Source of the DNA: Rhizobium tibeticum
GTDB taxonomy: Bacteria > Pseudomonadota > Alphaproteobacteria > Rhizobiales > Rhizobiaceae
NCBI RefSeq assembly: GCF_900110205.1
Contig: NZ_FOCV01000017.1
Span: 62,001 to 126,000 of the forward strand
Direction: 5' to 3'
DNA: 64,000 nt
This document shows positions 8,471 to 16,304 of this stretch, in pieces; the first letter of the stretch is position 1; each line of letters begins with the position of its first letter. Made by a program: the position numbers and the translations under genes. The notes beneath the pieces were generated by a model. The model did not search any database. It was not told where the DNA came from and was given only the letters and a program-made list of their open reading frames with translations.

Positions 8471-9238
8471 ATGACGCATGAAACGCCGCAGTTCGAGCGG
8501 CGACAGCAGGAGGATGGTGATCCGGCACAGGCATTCGACGCCCTGCGGCTGACCGTCGAGACGTTGGTGCGTGAGCTTGGCAGTGAAATGACCATCATTC
8601 GAAAGGGCGTGGAAACGGCGTTCGAGGAGTTCGAGCGATTTCAGCAGCCTGCCGACTACGGCCCCGACCTCGGCCGCATCGTCCAGCAGCTCGGCATTGT
8701 TGCGGAACGCCTCGATACCATCGAGAAGTCGCCAGCGCTGAGAAACGGTGTGGATCATCATGCGCGGGTGCTTGAGAGTGTCGCTGATCGGGTTTTGGCG
8801 AATGCCGGCCGGATGCTCGACGCAAGAGGCGGCGATCTCGAGCACATCTCGGCAGAGCTTGGCCACTATATCAGGAGCGTCCGGGATCGGCGCTCGCAGA
8901 ATTGGCGGATATTGGGCGCAGGCGCAGCCGGCCTGCTGCTCGGTAGCCTCGTTGTGCTGTTTGCGCCGCGCATGCTGCCCGGGCCCGTCGATGTCAGCCT
9001 CGCCGCAATCATCATGAATGCCGATCGCTGGAATGGCGGAATCTCGCTGATGCGGTCCGGAAGCCCGGAAGACTGGAGCAATCTTGTTGCGGCGAGCAAC
9101 CTCGTGCGGGCCAATCAGGAGGCATTGGCCGTCTGTGCGGAGACTGCCGCCCGAGCGATGAAAGATCAGAGCTGCGCGATCAATGTTTCGGCGCCGGCGC
9201 AGCACAGATCGGCATCCCATTTAGGGGCGCGCGATTGA
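8471..9238 (+). CDS. DUF6118 family protein, single-pass membrane protein next to traA
   Basis: A 255-residue protein whose ATG is 8 bp after the traA stop, with a perfect AGGAGG at 8461-8466 overlapping the end of traA; the two are surely co-transcribed. Residues 1-145 are polar and helical (predicted coiled coil about 20-135), residues 147-166 form one hydrophobic transmembrane segment (ILGAGAAGLLLGSLVVLFAP), and the remaining 90 residues are soluble and end with two cysteines. This topology and the place after traA fit the DUF6118 family carried on rhizobial transfer regions. Its role is unknown; it could tether or regulate the relaxosome at the membrane. Confidence 0.75.
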   Translation: MTHETPQFERRQQEDGDPAQAFDALRLTVETLVRELGSEMTIIRKGVETAFEEFERFQQPADYGPDLGRIVQQLGIVAERLDTIEKSPALRNGVDHHARVLESVADRVLANAGRMLDARGGDLEHISAELGHYIRSVRDRRSQNWRILGAGAAGLLLGSLVVLFAPRMLPGPVDVSLAAIIMNADRWNGGISLMRSGSPEDWSNLVAASNLVRANQEALAVCAETAARAMKDQSCAINVSAPAQHRSASHLGARD

Positions 9239-9538
9239 CGACGACCAACACGTCACGTGCGACAGCAGCGCCTGCACCACTCATCGTCGGTGCCCTGGCG
9301 TTTCGACAAGCGTAACGAACCTGAGATGTCTTCTCGCAAGCCGCTGTGTGCCTGGCGGTAAATTGCGGGGCTCCCGATTGATATCGTTTCAAAACCAGCA
9401 GCGGTGCAGTTCTTCGACCTTTCCCATGATCGTCAGTATCTGGCTTTCGCAGGTGGGCAGTCAGCGATGCGTAGCACTTGTCTTGACACCGCCTTTCACT
9501 AGGTCGAAAGGTGGCTTGACTACAGAGGGAGATAGCTG
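9239..9538. other. 300-bp intergenic region upstream of the first SyrB-like gene
   Basis: No gene is supported. The only structure seen is a hairpin at 9489-9514: CCGCCTTTC, 8-nt loop, GAAAGGTGG (nine pairs, one of them G-U), 12 nt before the AGGGAG ribosome site of the next gene. It could be a terminator for the traA transcript or a leader structure of the SyrB-like gene. Confidence 0.35.
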
Positions 9539-9985
9539 ATGGCTGACGAGAATAATCCAGACTTGATTGCTGAAGTTGTCAAGAACGATGCCCCGGTAAA
9601 AACGCCCGCGTCGTCCAAGAAGCAGCGTGCACCACGGCGTCAAAAGACGGCTGTCGTACCGGTTCAATCTTCAAAGGCGACGAGTGCGAAGACCCCGACT
9701 GTAAAACCCGGGAAGCGTGGCGAACAAGATAGAGCAGGGAAGCTCAAGTCGATCGCGACGAAAGTCACTGAAGGCGCGAGCACGCTCAACTCCACCATCA
9801 AGAGTGCCGGAAGGAAGAAGGCTGCGAAGCATATTGAACAAACGGCAAAGTCGTCTGTTCTGGCAATCGATGAGATGGCAGATCTTGTTCAACTCGAAGA
9901 GGAGAACCAGAGGCTTCGAAGAACGCTGGCGGAAAAGTTGCGTAAGGAGAATTCCGAGCTACGCAAGCGGCTTGGACTCGATTAA
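9539..9985 (+). CDS. SyrB-like protein, copy 1, with 8-residue deletion in the HTH
   Basis: A 148-residue basic protein with AGGGAG 7 nt before the ATG. It aligns without gaps to copy 2 (10931-11401) over residues 1-91 and over the last 33 residues (116-148), which form a predicted parallel coiled coil (LVQLEEEN...RKRLGLD). Between them copy 1 reads SAG-RKKAAK where copy 2 reads KAG-ISEQTYYLW-KRAAK. Exactly eight residues, most of the HTH recognition helix, are missing, and this accounts for the whole length difference (148 versus 156). SyrB of Sinorhizobium meliloti is known as a repressor of syrM in the nodulation network. With this helix gone, copy 1 probably cannot bind DNA in the usual way but could still pair through its coiled coil. 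Confidence 0.75.
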   Translation: MADENNPDLIAEVVKNDAPVKTPASSKKQRAPRRQKTAVVPVQSSKATSAKTPTVKPGKRGEQDRAGKLKSIATKVTEGASTLNSTIKSAGRKKAAKHIEQTAKSSVLAIDEMADLVQLEEENQRLRRTLAEKLRKENSELRKRLGLD

Positions 9986-10148
9986 CCAGCCAGTGGGGCA
10001 GGTGGCCGGGTCGTGAGAACGACCTCGGGCACTGCATTTTCGGCAGGAAAATTCACCGCGTTCACCTCGTGAGCCGGCGGCGGAACGACGCATCAGGTTG
10101 TTGGAAGCTGCAGCGGCATTGCGGTGCAGTTTGCAAGGTTGAAACACG

Positions 10149-10757
10149 ATGAAATCACCATGGAAATATCTTGTTGGCTTCGGGTCGCGGCGACGACAGG
10201 CAGAAGCACAAGAGAGCTCGATTGGGGATGATCCGGTCTCCGAGGCTTTCGACAGCGAAATCGAACACCTGTCGGTGCTGCCTTCGAATTCAAGGGAAGC
10301 GTCCGGCAAACCTGAGCACAATGGGGACGTCCCAGTTGATCAAATGGCGACGGCTTCAAATGAAGCTGAGGGCGATCTCGATGTCGCACGAGCTGTACTG
10401 CCATCAGCCAGTGTTGAGGAACTTCGCATATCGAACAGTGATCAGGCCGATCATCCAGGTGCTGAAGCGCATGCGTTCGTGCAGGGAAGTGAGACACGCG
10501 TACTGTCTCCACGAGTACCGCGAAACAAGCGTCCAGAACGCCCGAAGCGAACCCGCGTCCGGGAGGCCACGCAGAGCGCCGTTGACATAAACGAAGATCA
10601 AAGCGCTCAATCCTTGACTTTCAAGGAGCCTAGCCTCTTCGATGAAGTGGCGGGCCTCGATGAGGAAATCAAGCAGATGAAAAGGCTATTGGCTCAAAAG
10701 CTCTATTTGCAGAACCTTCAGCTTAAGAAGATGCTTGAGCGGTTTGATGTGTCGTGA
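10149..10757 (+). CDS. SyrB-associated coiled-coil partner protein, copy 1
   Basis: A 202-residue protein 163 bp after the SyrB-like copy 1. The start MKSPWKYLVGFGSRRR is basic. Residues 20-115 are acidic and low in complexity, probably disordered. A basic patch (KRPERPKRTRVR) lies at about 130. The final 34 residues (169-202), from LDEEIKQMKRLLAQKL to MLERFDVS, form a heptad-like helix that aligns without gaps to the C-terminal coiled coil of the SyrB-like proteins and to partner copy 2. There is no HTH. I know no function for this family. The shared helix suggests it dimerises with SyrB-type proteins and modulates them. Confidence 0.6.
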   Translation: MKSPWKYLVGFGSRRRQAEAQESSIGDDPVSEAFDSEIEHLSVLPSNSREASGKPEHNGDVPVDQMATASNEAEGDLDVARAVLPSASVEELRISNSDQADHPGAEAHAFVQGSETRVLSPRVPRNKRPERPKRTRVREATQSAVDINEDQSAQSLTFKEPSLFDEVAGLDEEIKQMKRLLAQKLYLQNLQLKKMLERFDVS

Positions 10758-10930
10758 GCCTGCCTTCACCGCGCTTTTTCGATTGGCGCAAGGTGCAGGT
10801 GCTGTTGGCTGAGCTTTTGGACACGAGAGACATATTGGCTTGAAGGTTTCCCTGGCGAACTTTGGGTGGGGCTTCATTGACTCTTTGGTTCACTGGGATG
10901 AAAAGAAACGTCTTAACGAGGGAGTTGTTG

Positions 10931-11401
10931 ATGGCTGACGAGAGTGAAACCGGACCTATTGCTGTAATGGCGGACACTGATGGCGAGGTGAAAATACCGG
11001 CGCCCAAAAAAGAACGATCGCCACGTGGCCAGAAAACAGCTGCGCAATCGCCTCACGAAGCCACCCAAGCCCCGGCTCCAAAGGCGCCAGCAGCCAAGCC
11101 AAGGAAGCACACTGACAAGGAAAAAATCGAGAAGCTGAAGCTAATCGAGATGCAAGCCTCCGGGGGCAGCGGTACGCTCAAGGACGCCATCAAAAAAGCC
11201 GGCATTTCGGAGCAGACGTACTATCTGTGGAAACGAGCCGCTAAGCCTGTCCAGCAACCCGAGCAGAAGTCAGTTGCCGCTGTCGATGCGTTCGAGGATC
11301 TCGTTCAACTCGAAGAGGAGAACCTTAAGCTTCGCAAGGCGCTGGCTGCAAAGTTGCGGACGGAAAACGCTGAATTGCGCAAGCGTCTCGGGTTAGACTG
11401 A
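10931..11401 (+). CDS. syrB: SyrB family transcriptional regulator, copy 2 (intact HTH)
   Basis: A 156-residue protein. ATG 10931 is chosen because AGGGAG lies 6 nt upstream and the MADES start matches copy 1; the frame is open further back to 10862. Order of parts: Pro/Ala/Lys-rich tail (20-62); a helical HTH of the transposase-OrfA type (EKLKLIEMQ at about 67-75 through TLKDAIKKAGISEQTYYLWK at 82-101); a short linker; then a coiled coil in the last 33 residues ending RKRLGLD. SyrB is known in Sinorhizobium as a negative regulator of syrM and hence of exopolysaccharide and nod gene control. Whether this copy has that target is unknown; syrM is not in the window. Confidence 0.75.
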   Translation: MADESETGPIAVMADTDGEVKIPAPKKERSPRGQKTAAQSPHEATQAPAPKAPAAKPRKHTDKEKIEKLKLIEMQASGGSGTLKDAIKKAGISEQTYYLWKRAAKPVQQPEQKSVAAVDAFEDLVQLEEENLKLRKALAAKLRTENAELRKRLGLD

Positions 11402-11505
11402 GGTTGGTTTGGATTGCTACCGCGCTTTGTGTCGTTGCTGGAGCGCTGGCTTGAAAATGATGGGTCTTTCAACCTCTACAACATTTGGGCTTGGCGGGGT
11501 CTTAC

Positions 11506-11532
11506 AATGACGGCCCCTGCGAGGCCGTCATT
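11506..11532. terminator. Perfect 10-bp inverted repeat between copy 2 genes
   Basis: AATGACGGCC (11506-11515), loop CCTGCGA, GGCCGTCATT (11523-11532). It lies 105 bp after the SyrB copy 2 stop and 130 bp before the partner start. No T-run follows, so it could be an attenuating hairpin, an RNA-stability element or a protein-binding palindrome. Confidence 0.4.
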
Positions 11533-11661
11533 CCGTAAGGGCTTTTGCGTAGCCCCACCCTTCTTGAATGATCCTGCCTGGTTCTGTATTCGGCAGAAGG
11601 CAGGGCTTTAAGGGGCGCTAGTCGGCGCCGGTCGTGCGATATGCTCGGGACACTAGACAAT

Positions 11662-12273
11662 ATGAAAACAAGACAACGCCAGTTCGTGGTAGAGATCAAG
11701 GGAGGACGACGACTGCCGAAGGCGCAGGCGGCATCAATTTGGGGCGGCACGGACCTCAAAGCGTTGACCCGCGAGGTGGAAGACGGGGCACCGCATCTGT
11801 TTTCGTCGGCTGAAGCGCCGCACACGCAGGTCGCAGCGGAAGGCCGGCCTACCCAGCTCCATACAGATTCGGTTTCTGGACATGTCAGGGACGCTGACGG
11901 CAGGGCCCAAGGTATGCCTTCAGCTGCAAGGATTGGCGCTGAAGGGACACCGTCACAGAAGGCCGAGGATGCGAACAAGGTCGGTGTTGCACAGATGCCC
12001 GCGAGCGGGGATGCATTGGAGCCACAACCAACATCGAAGAAAGCCGATGGAAAATCTCGAACACGCAAGCCGGCTCGTGAGACTGGCCGCATGAAGAGGG
12101 GCAAGACGACGGATTCGCGTGAGAAATCCGAAGCCATTCAGAGTTCGATCTCCCTTGATGAGGTGATTGCCCTTGATGCTGAGAACAGACGGCTCAAGCG
12201 GTTATGGGCAGAGCATCTTCTTCGGCAGAACCTGCAACTCAAGAGGATGCTTGGGCGGTTTGGTGTCGTTTAG
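11662..12273 (+). CDS. SyrB-associated coiled-coil partner protein, copy 2
   Basis: A 203-residue protein if started at ATG 11662 (MKTRQRQFVVEIKGGRR), almost the same length as partner copy 1; an ATG at 11641 is a longer alternative. Residues 1-50 (VVEIKGGRR..SIWGGTDLKALTREVE) look folded, about 55-120 are polar and probably disordered, a basic patch (KSRTRKPARETGRMKRGK) follows at about 130-147, and residues 170-203 (LDAENRRLKRLWAEHLLRQN...) form the same C-terminal helix as partner copy 1, including QNLQLK-MLxRFxV. It has no HTH. The N-terminal half differs from partner copy 1, so the two partners share mainly the helix. Function unknown. Confidence 0.6.
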   Translation: MKTRQRQFVVEIKGGRRLPKAQAASIWGGTDLKALTREVEDGAPHLFSSAEAPHTQVAAEGRPTQLHTDSVSGHVRDADGRAQGMPSAARIGAEGTPSQKAEDANKVGVAQMPASGDALEPQPTSKKADGKSRTRKPARETGRMKRGKTTDSREKSEAIQSSISLDEVIALDAENRRLKRLWAEHLLRQNLQLKRMLGRFGVV

Positions 12274-12594
12274 AGCGCATAAGTAACAACAAGCGTAAGT
12301 AAGAGTTGACGTTTGAACATGCGCTCGGAGTCCTGGCTATTTCGTGACTTCCGCTGCCTCGAACCGAGAACCACGTGTTGCGAGTTTCGCCCATGAGACT
12401 GGGCTTTAGGCTTCACGACCTGCGTCGATATTCGGCCACCAAAGCTGAGGCCGGTCGACCTGACCAACGCTTACGCACCGCCGAACCATCGCAATGTCGC
12501 GGGCAAGGTTTTGGCGTCCAGCGTCGCCGATCCTGCGAGGCTCAGATGTCACGGGATGAGATACCGAGATAAGGCATCGAAGGGTTCGCCGCCA
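12274..12594. other. 321-bp region without a gene, ending in a short repeated sequence
   Basis: No coding frame is credible. Positions 12546-12590 resemble 27606-27652: both share TGTCA, TGAGATACCGAG and CGAAGGGTTCGCC / TGAAGGGGTTCGCC at the same spacing. This looks like a degenerate copy of the same short element or remnant gene end. Confidence 0.35.
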
Positions 12595-13896
12595 TCAATC
12601 CTCCACGACAGATGTCAGCTTACTCCATCCGGTCGGCAACGATGCAGGACGCTGAATGTCGATATCGTCTAGCGTCAGCTTTGTGACCTTGTGTGCAAAG
12701 AATGTCGGCATCCCGCCGGGATAGTCGAAAAGCCCGACTATCTTTCCGTCGGCGCCACGCAGCCACGCGTTGCCGCGCCCCACCACATTCTCCGGAGGTG
12801 TCAGATCGGCGTTGGTCGGGCGAAGATCGTATTGTCTGGCCGTTCCCAACGGACCTTCGTCCATTTTCAGATGCACATTTCGAAGCGTGACCCCATGGAT
12901 GCCTCCGGCTTTTTCGGCAAAGAGGTTAATCGCGCCATGGCAGCGGCCGGTGATGTTCTCCACCCGCACGTTTCGAACGATTCCCGCTGGCAATTCCGGG
13001 CGACGGTCGAGCTGGGTGATCGTCAACGGCTCACCCGAGCCCCAGAAGCCGTCGGGAGTCTCGTGGCAGTCGACCTCTATATCCGAAAAGACAACATCTT
13101 CGATCACTCCGCCATCACGGGAGAAAATGCCGAGGCCGCGGTTTGATTCCTGAATTTTGGAACGCGTAAAACGAACATCGCGGATATCGCCAAAACTCTC
13201 GGTACCTATTTTCAATGCGCAACTCTTACTCTCAACGATGCAATCTGCGACTTCTATCTTCTCGCAGCGTCCGATGCCCATTTCACTTCGGCTCGTCTTC
13301 AGGCAGATTCCGTCGTCGGCAGTGCGGATGACGACATGGTTCACGGCAACGTTGCTGCAGCTGTCGATGACAATCCCGTCCGTGTTCGGGAGTTGGCGAT
13401 TGTTGAAGACTTTGGTGTTCTTGAGGGTCACATCGTGGCAGCGGACGAGGTGAACCGTCCACATAGGAGAGTCCTCGATAGTAAAGCCTTCGAGCCTGAC
13501 ATTGTTGCAATCCTCGAACACAAGGACTCTCGGGCGCTTCTCGCTCGGTGTGAAGGTGCCGACCGTTTCATCGAAGCCGGTACTGAAAGCGTGGCCTGAG
13601 GCAACGATCTTTCCCTCGCCGACGATCGCGATATCACGCGCACCATGCGCCACGATATAAGCACGGTTGGACCCTTCCGCGATCACGCTCACCGAATTTC
13701 CGCTGTAAAGCTCATAGTCAGGCACGAATTCGAGTATCGCCCCCTCGGGAATCAACAGCGTTACGCCACTGGCAAGCCGGATCGGCCCCATGAGGTGCCG
13801 TCCTGCCTGCAGCAGAAGAGTTCCGCCGCCGGCGGCAGCCAACCTGTCGATGAATTGCTGCAGATCAGTGCCATTTGCTTCGACGGAAATGTCCAT
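12595..13896 (-). CDS. Glycoside hydrolase family 28 (polygalacturonase-like), cytoplasmic
   Basis: A 433-residue right-handed beta-helix enzyme. GH28 signatures: NTDGI (171-175), ADDG (193-196, two catalytic aspartates with D173), GTES (231-234, replacing the usual GHG) and NRGLGIFSR (252-260, replacing the RIK region). Family members cleave galacturonic-acid or rhamnogalacturonan linkages in pectin. No signal peptide is present, so it should act inside the cell on imported oligosaccharides, as an exo-type enzyme would. It is divergent from the ABC transporter at 14113, with a 17-bp palindrome (13941-13957) 44 bp upstream of its start that recurs at the other units of this locus. The altered GHG motif leaves the exact glycosidic bond uncertain. 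Confidence 0.85.
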   Translation of the reverse strand: MDISVEANGTDLQQFIDRLAAAGGGTLLLQAGRHLMGPIRLASGVTLLIPEGAILEFVPDYELYSGNSVSVIAEGSNRAYIVAHGARDIAIVGEGKIVASGHAFSTGFDETVGTFTPSEKRPRVLVFEDCNNVRLEGFTIEDSPMWTVHLVRCHDVTLKNTKVFNNRQLPNTDGIVIDSCSNVAVNHVVIRTADDGICLKTSRSEMGIGRCEKIEVADCIVESKSCALKIGTESFGDIRDVRFTRSKIQESNRGLGIFSRDGGVIEDVVFSDIEVDCHETPDGFWGSGEPLTITQLDRRPELPAGIVRNVRVENITGRCHGAINLFAEKAGGIHGVTLRNVHLKMDEGPLGTARQYDLRPTNADLTPPENVVGRGNAWLRGADGKIVGLFDYPGGMPTFFAHKVTKLTLDDIDIQRPASLPTGWSKLTSVVED

Positions 13897-13940
13897 TTCG
13901 TCTCCTTTCGCTTTGCCAACATTTAAGGCGCACGATTTTA

Positions 13941-13957
13941 TTCGTCAACAGGACGAA
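13941..13957. promoter_or_regulatory. Predicted ROK operator, site 1
   Basis: TTCGTCAACAGGACGAA: TTCGTC and GACGAA arms around 5 bp. It is one of four 17-bp sites of the form TTCGTCANNNTGACGAA in this locus and lies just upstream of the GH28 gene. Confidence 0.65.
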
Positions 13958-13986
13958 CTAAGTGCCATCAGTCGACTTGTTTATGT

Positions 13987-14014
13987 TGACACCATCGAAA
14001 ACTCGTATTTAATT
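13987..14014 (+). promoter_or_regulatory. Predicted sigma-70-type promoter of the sugar ABC operon
   Basis: TTGACA (13987-13992), 16-bp spacer, TTTAAT (14009-14014). The spacing and the position 99 bp before the substrate-binding gene fit a housekeeping promoter. Operator site 2 starts at the last base of the -10 element, so a bound repressor would block initiation. Confidence 0.55.
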
Positions 14015-14030
14015 CGTCATGGTTACGAAC
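14014..14030. promoter_or_regulatory. Predicted ROK operator, site 2
   Basis: TTCGTCATGGTTACGAA, matching the TTCGTCANNNTGACGAA consensus at all but one position. It covers the expected transcription start of the transporter operon. Confidence 0.65.
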
Positions 14031-14112
14031 AAACAATCGGCTTCAAGGGAGCGAAACGGTAGGCCGATTGTTGGCAGAGTTCTAAAAATGAGGAGCCAAA
14101 AAGGGGAACCCT

Positions 14113-15354
14113 ATGAAACCGCTCAAGACATTGATGATGGCAGCAACTGCCATGGCGATGACGATTTCGCTTGCAGCAGCATCCGAGCTAAAGATCGTCT
14201 GGTACGTCGACAACGATCAGGAAGAGGCGAACACGCGCGCCCTGCTCGACCAGTACACGAAACTGCACCCCGACACGACCTTCGACCTTGAGATCACTCC
14301 TTATGATGGGATGATCCAAAAATTCCAGCAGTACGCGGCCTCCGGCATCATGCCGGATTTGTCACTCACGTCTTCCATGGAGCCAGTCATTCGTCCCTTC
14401 CTCGTCGATCTCAACAAAGAGATCGGGCCCGAATGGATCAATGACTTTGTCAAGGGTTGGGGCGATGGTGCCAAACTCGGCGACAAGGTGATCGCCGCAC
14501 CGCTCCGAGTGACCTCGACCGGCGTCTTCTTGAACGTCGACGCTTTCAAGAAGGCGGGCGTTGCGATCCCAGATCAGGCGACCGGCTGGACCTGGGATGA
14601 ATTTATTCCGAAGATCAAGGAAGTCGCCGAAAAGTCCGGCACGCGCTATCCGCTGGTCTGGGACGTTTCGGCAAGCCGCTGGATCGTCCACGAGTATCAA
14701 TACGGCAACCATATCTATACCGAGAAAGAACCGGTGAAGGTCGTCATGGACGAGGCAGCGTGGACGACCACGCTCGACAAGTTCATCGACATCACCAAGG
14801 CTGCCATGCCGCCCGGCCTGTGGTCCGGTGCAAGCTCGGACAACCCGAAGGAACTTTTCACCGCCGGTCAGGCTGTAGCCTATATGTCGGGAAGCTGGCA
14901 GATCGCCGGATTGGCGGACAATGCACATTTTGCATGGCAAGCCGGACCGACACCGCGCGGCACCGTGGCGTCGTCGATCTATGGCGGTGACTATCTCGTC
15001 GCCTTCAATACTAGTCAGCATCTTCCGGAAGCGGTCGAATTCATAAAGTGGATCACCTCACCGGAAATCCAGGCGCAGTACGCCAAGACCTTCGGCACGA
15101 TTCCAGCAAGTCTGAAAGCGCCGGCTGTCAAGTATGACAATCCGGCAGCGACCGAAGCGATCAAGGCGATGCAGAACGAACTGAACGCCAGCCCGGCTTA
15201 TGCGGCAACCGACCAGGCCTGGCCGCAGATGCAAGCCGTCTGGGGCACCGTAAAGACGGCTGTCACTCAGGCCGTCGCCGGACAGATCTCCTCCGCAGAG
15301 GCCATTTCACAGATCAAGAAGGCGGCCGACGCCTCACTTGAGGCCAGCAAGTGA
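14113..15354 (+). CDS. Sugar ABC transporter, extracellular substrate-binding protein (family 1)
   Basis: A 413-residue periplasmic binding protein of the MalE/UgpB class. A Sec signal peptide (MKPLKTLMMAATAMAMTISLAAA) precedes SELKIVWYVDN, the usual first strand. It delivers an oligosaccharide to the two permeases that follow. The next gene overlaps its stop by 4 bp. The transcript has no ATPase gene; the only MalK-type ATPase nearby is at 21558, under the same palindrome. Its neighbours (GH28 and an (alpha/alpha)6 glycosidase) suggest a plant cell-wall oligosaccharide as substrate, which is inference. Confidence 0.9.
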   Translation: MKPLKTLMMAATAMAMTISLAAASELKIVWYVDNDQEEANTRALLDQYTKLHPDTTFDLEITPYDGMIQKFQQYAASGIMPDLSLTSSMEPVIRPFLVDLNKEIGPEWINDFVKGWGDGAKLGDKVIAAPLRVTSTGVFLNVDAFKKAGVAIPDQATGWTWDEFIPKIKEVAEKSGTRYPLVWDVSASRWIVHEYQYGNHIYTEKEPVKVVMDEAAWTTTLDKFIDITKAAMPPGLWSGASSDNPKELFTAGQAVAYMSGSWQIAGLADNAHFAWQAGPTPRGTVASSIYGGDYLVAFNTSQHLPEAVEFIKWITSPEIQAQYAKTFGTIPASLKAPAVKYDNPAATEAIKAMQNELNASPAYAATDQAWPQMQAVWGTVKTAVTQAVAGQISSAEAISQIKKAADASLEASK

Positions 15355-16304
15355 CTGCGGTCATGATAGAAGAAGGCAGTTCGGCATTGGGTCCTCACCC
15401 AGTGCCGAAAGGCCGTCGAGTCGGTCTGGGGAGCCTCGGTTGGCCATATTTGCTCATGCTGCCGACGATGGTTCTCCTCATCACATTCACGCTCTATCCG
15501 TTGGTCCAAGGCCTGCTCATGGCCTTTTTCAAGCGCGGAGTGGTCGTCGTTCCACAGGTGCCGAATACCCTGCCGCAATATGTGGGGTTTGAAAACTTCA
15601 TCGGGCTTCTCAGTAACGGCGATCTCCAGAATTCGCTTCTTAAGACCGTCCTCTTCGTCGTCATCGCCGTTCCGCTTAACATCGTTGTCTCGCTGTCGCT
15701 GGCACTTCTTCTGGCACCGCAGACCAAGCTGTTCGCCCTCGTCCGCACGGTCGTCTTCTTTCCTTCCATGATCAGTCTGCTGATCATCGGCGTTGCCTGG
15801 CGGTGGCTCTTCGGTCTCAACAACGGCTTGGTCAACTACCTGCTTTCACTGGCTGGCATCGCCCCGATCCCCTGGCTGGAGCAGGACACGATGGCACAAG
15901 TGGCGATGGTCATAGCCTGGGTGTGGGCGCAAGCCGGCTTCAACATGATGATCTTTATCGCCGGTCTAACCGCAATTTCCAGCGACTATTACGAGGCCGC
16001 GTCAATCGACGGCACCAGCAAGTGGCGGCAGTTCACACACATTACGCTTCCGCTTCTCAAGCCAACGCTGGCAGTCGTTTTGGTGTTGTCTTCGATTGAG
16101 GCCTTCAAAGTCTACGAGCTGGTCGTATCGCTGACTGGAGGTGGCCCGGGCAAGGCGACGGTCTATCTCATTCAGACGATTTATGACACCGCCTTTCAAA
16201 AGCCGATGCAGGCAGGCGTCGCCGCCGCGCAATCGATGGTTCTGTTCATCATTCTCCTGCTTCTGACCGTCTTCCAGCTGCGTGTATCGCGGGGTGAAAA
16301 ATGA
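15351..16304 (+). CDS. Sugar ABC transporter permease, MalF type
   Basis: A 317-residue inner-membrane permease with six or seven transmembrane segments beginning at about residue 30 (YLLMLPTMVLLITFTLYPLV). The cytoplasmic EAA loop is present (YEAASIDGTSKWRQFTHITLPLLKP), where it contacts the ATPase. The GTG start at 15351 overlaps the binding-protein stop by 4 bp; ATG 15363 is an alternative. It pairs with the permease at 16301. Confidence 0.9.
   Translation: MTAVMIEEGSSALGPHPVPKGRRVGLGSLGWPYLLMLPTMVLLITFTLYPLVQGLLMAFFKRGVVVVPQVPNTLPQYVGFENFIGLLSNGDLQNSLLKTVLFVVIAVPLNIVVSLSLALLLAPQTKLFALVRTVVFFPSMISLLIIGVAWRWLFGLNNGLVNYLLSLAGIAPIPWLEQDTMAQVAMVIAWVWAQAGFNMMIFIAGLTAISSDYYEAASIDGTSKWRQFTHITLPLLKPTLAVVLVLSSIEAFKVYELVVSLTGGGPGKATVYLIQTIYDTAFQKPMQAGVAAAQSMVLFIILLLLTVFQLRVSRGEK

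Noticed and set aside
8252-9220. Leftward frame of 322 codons opposite the end of traA and DUF6118
   Set aside because: Antisense to two supported genes and without motifs.
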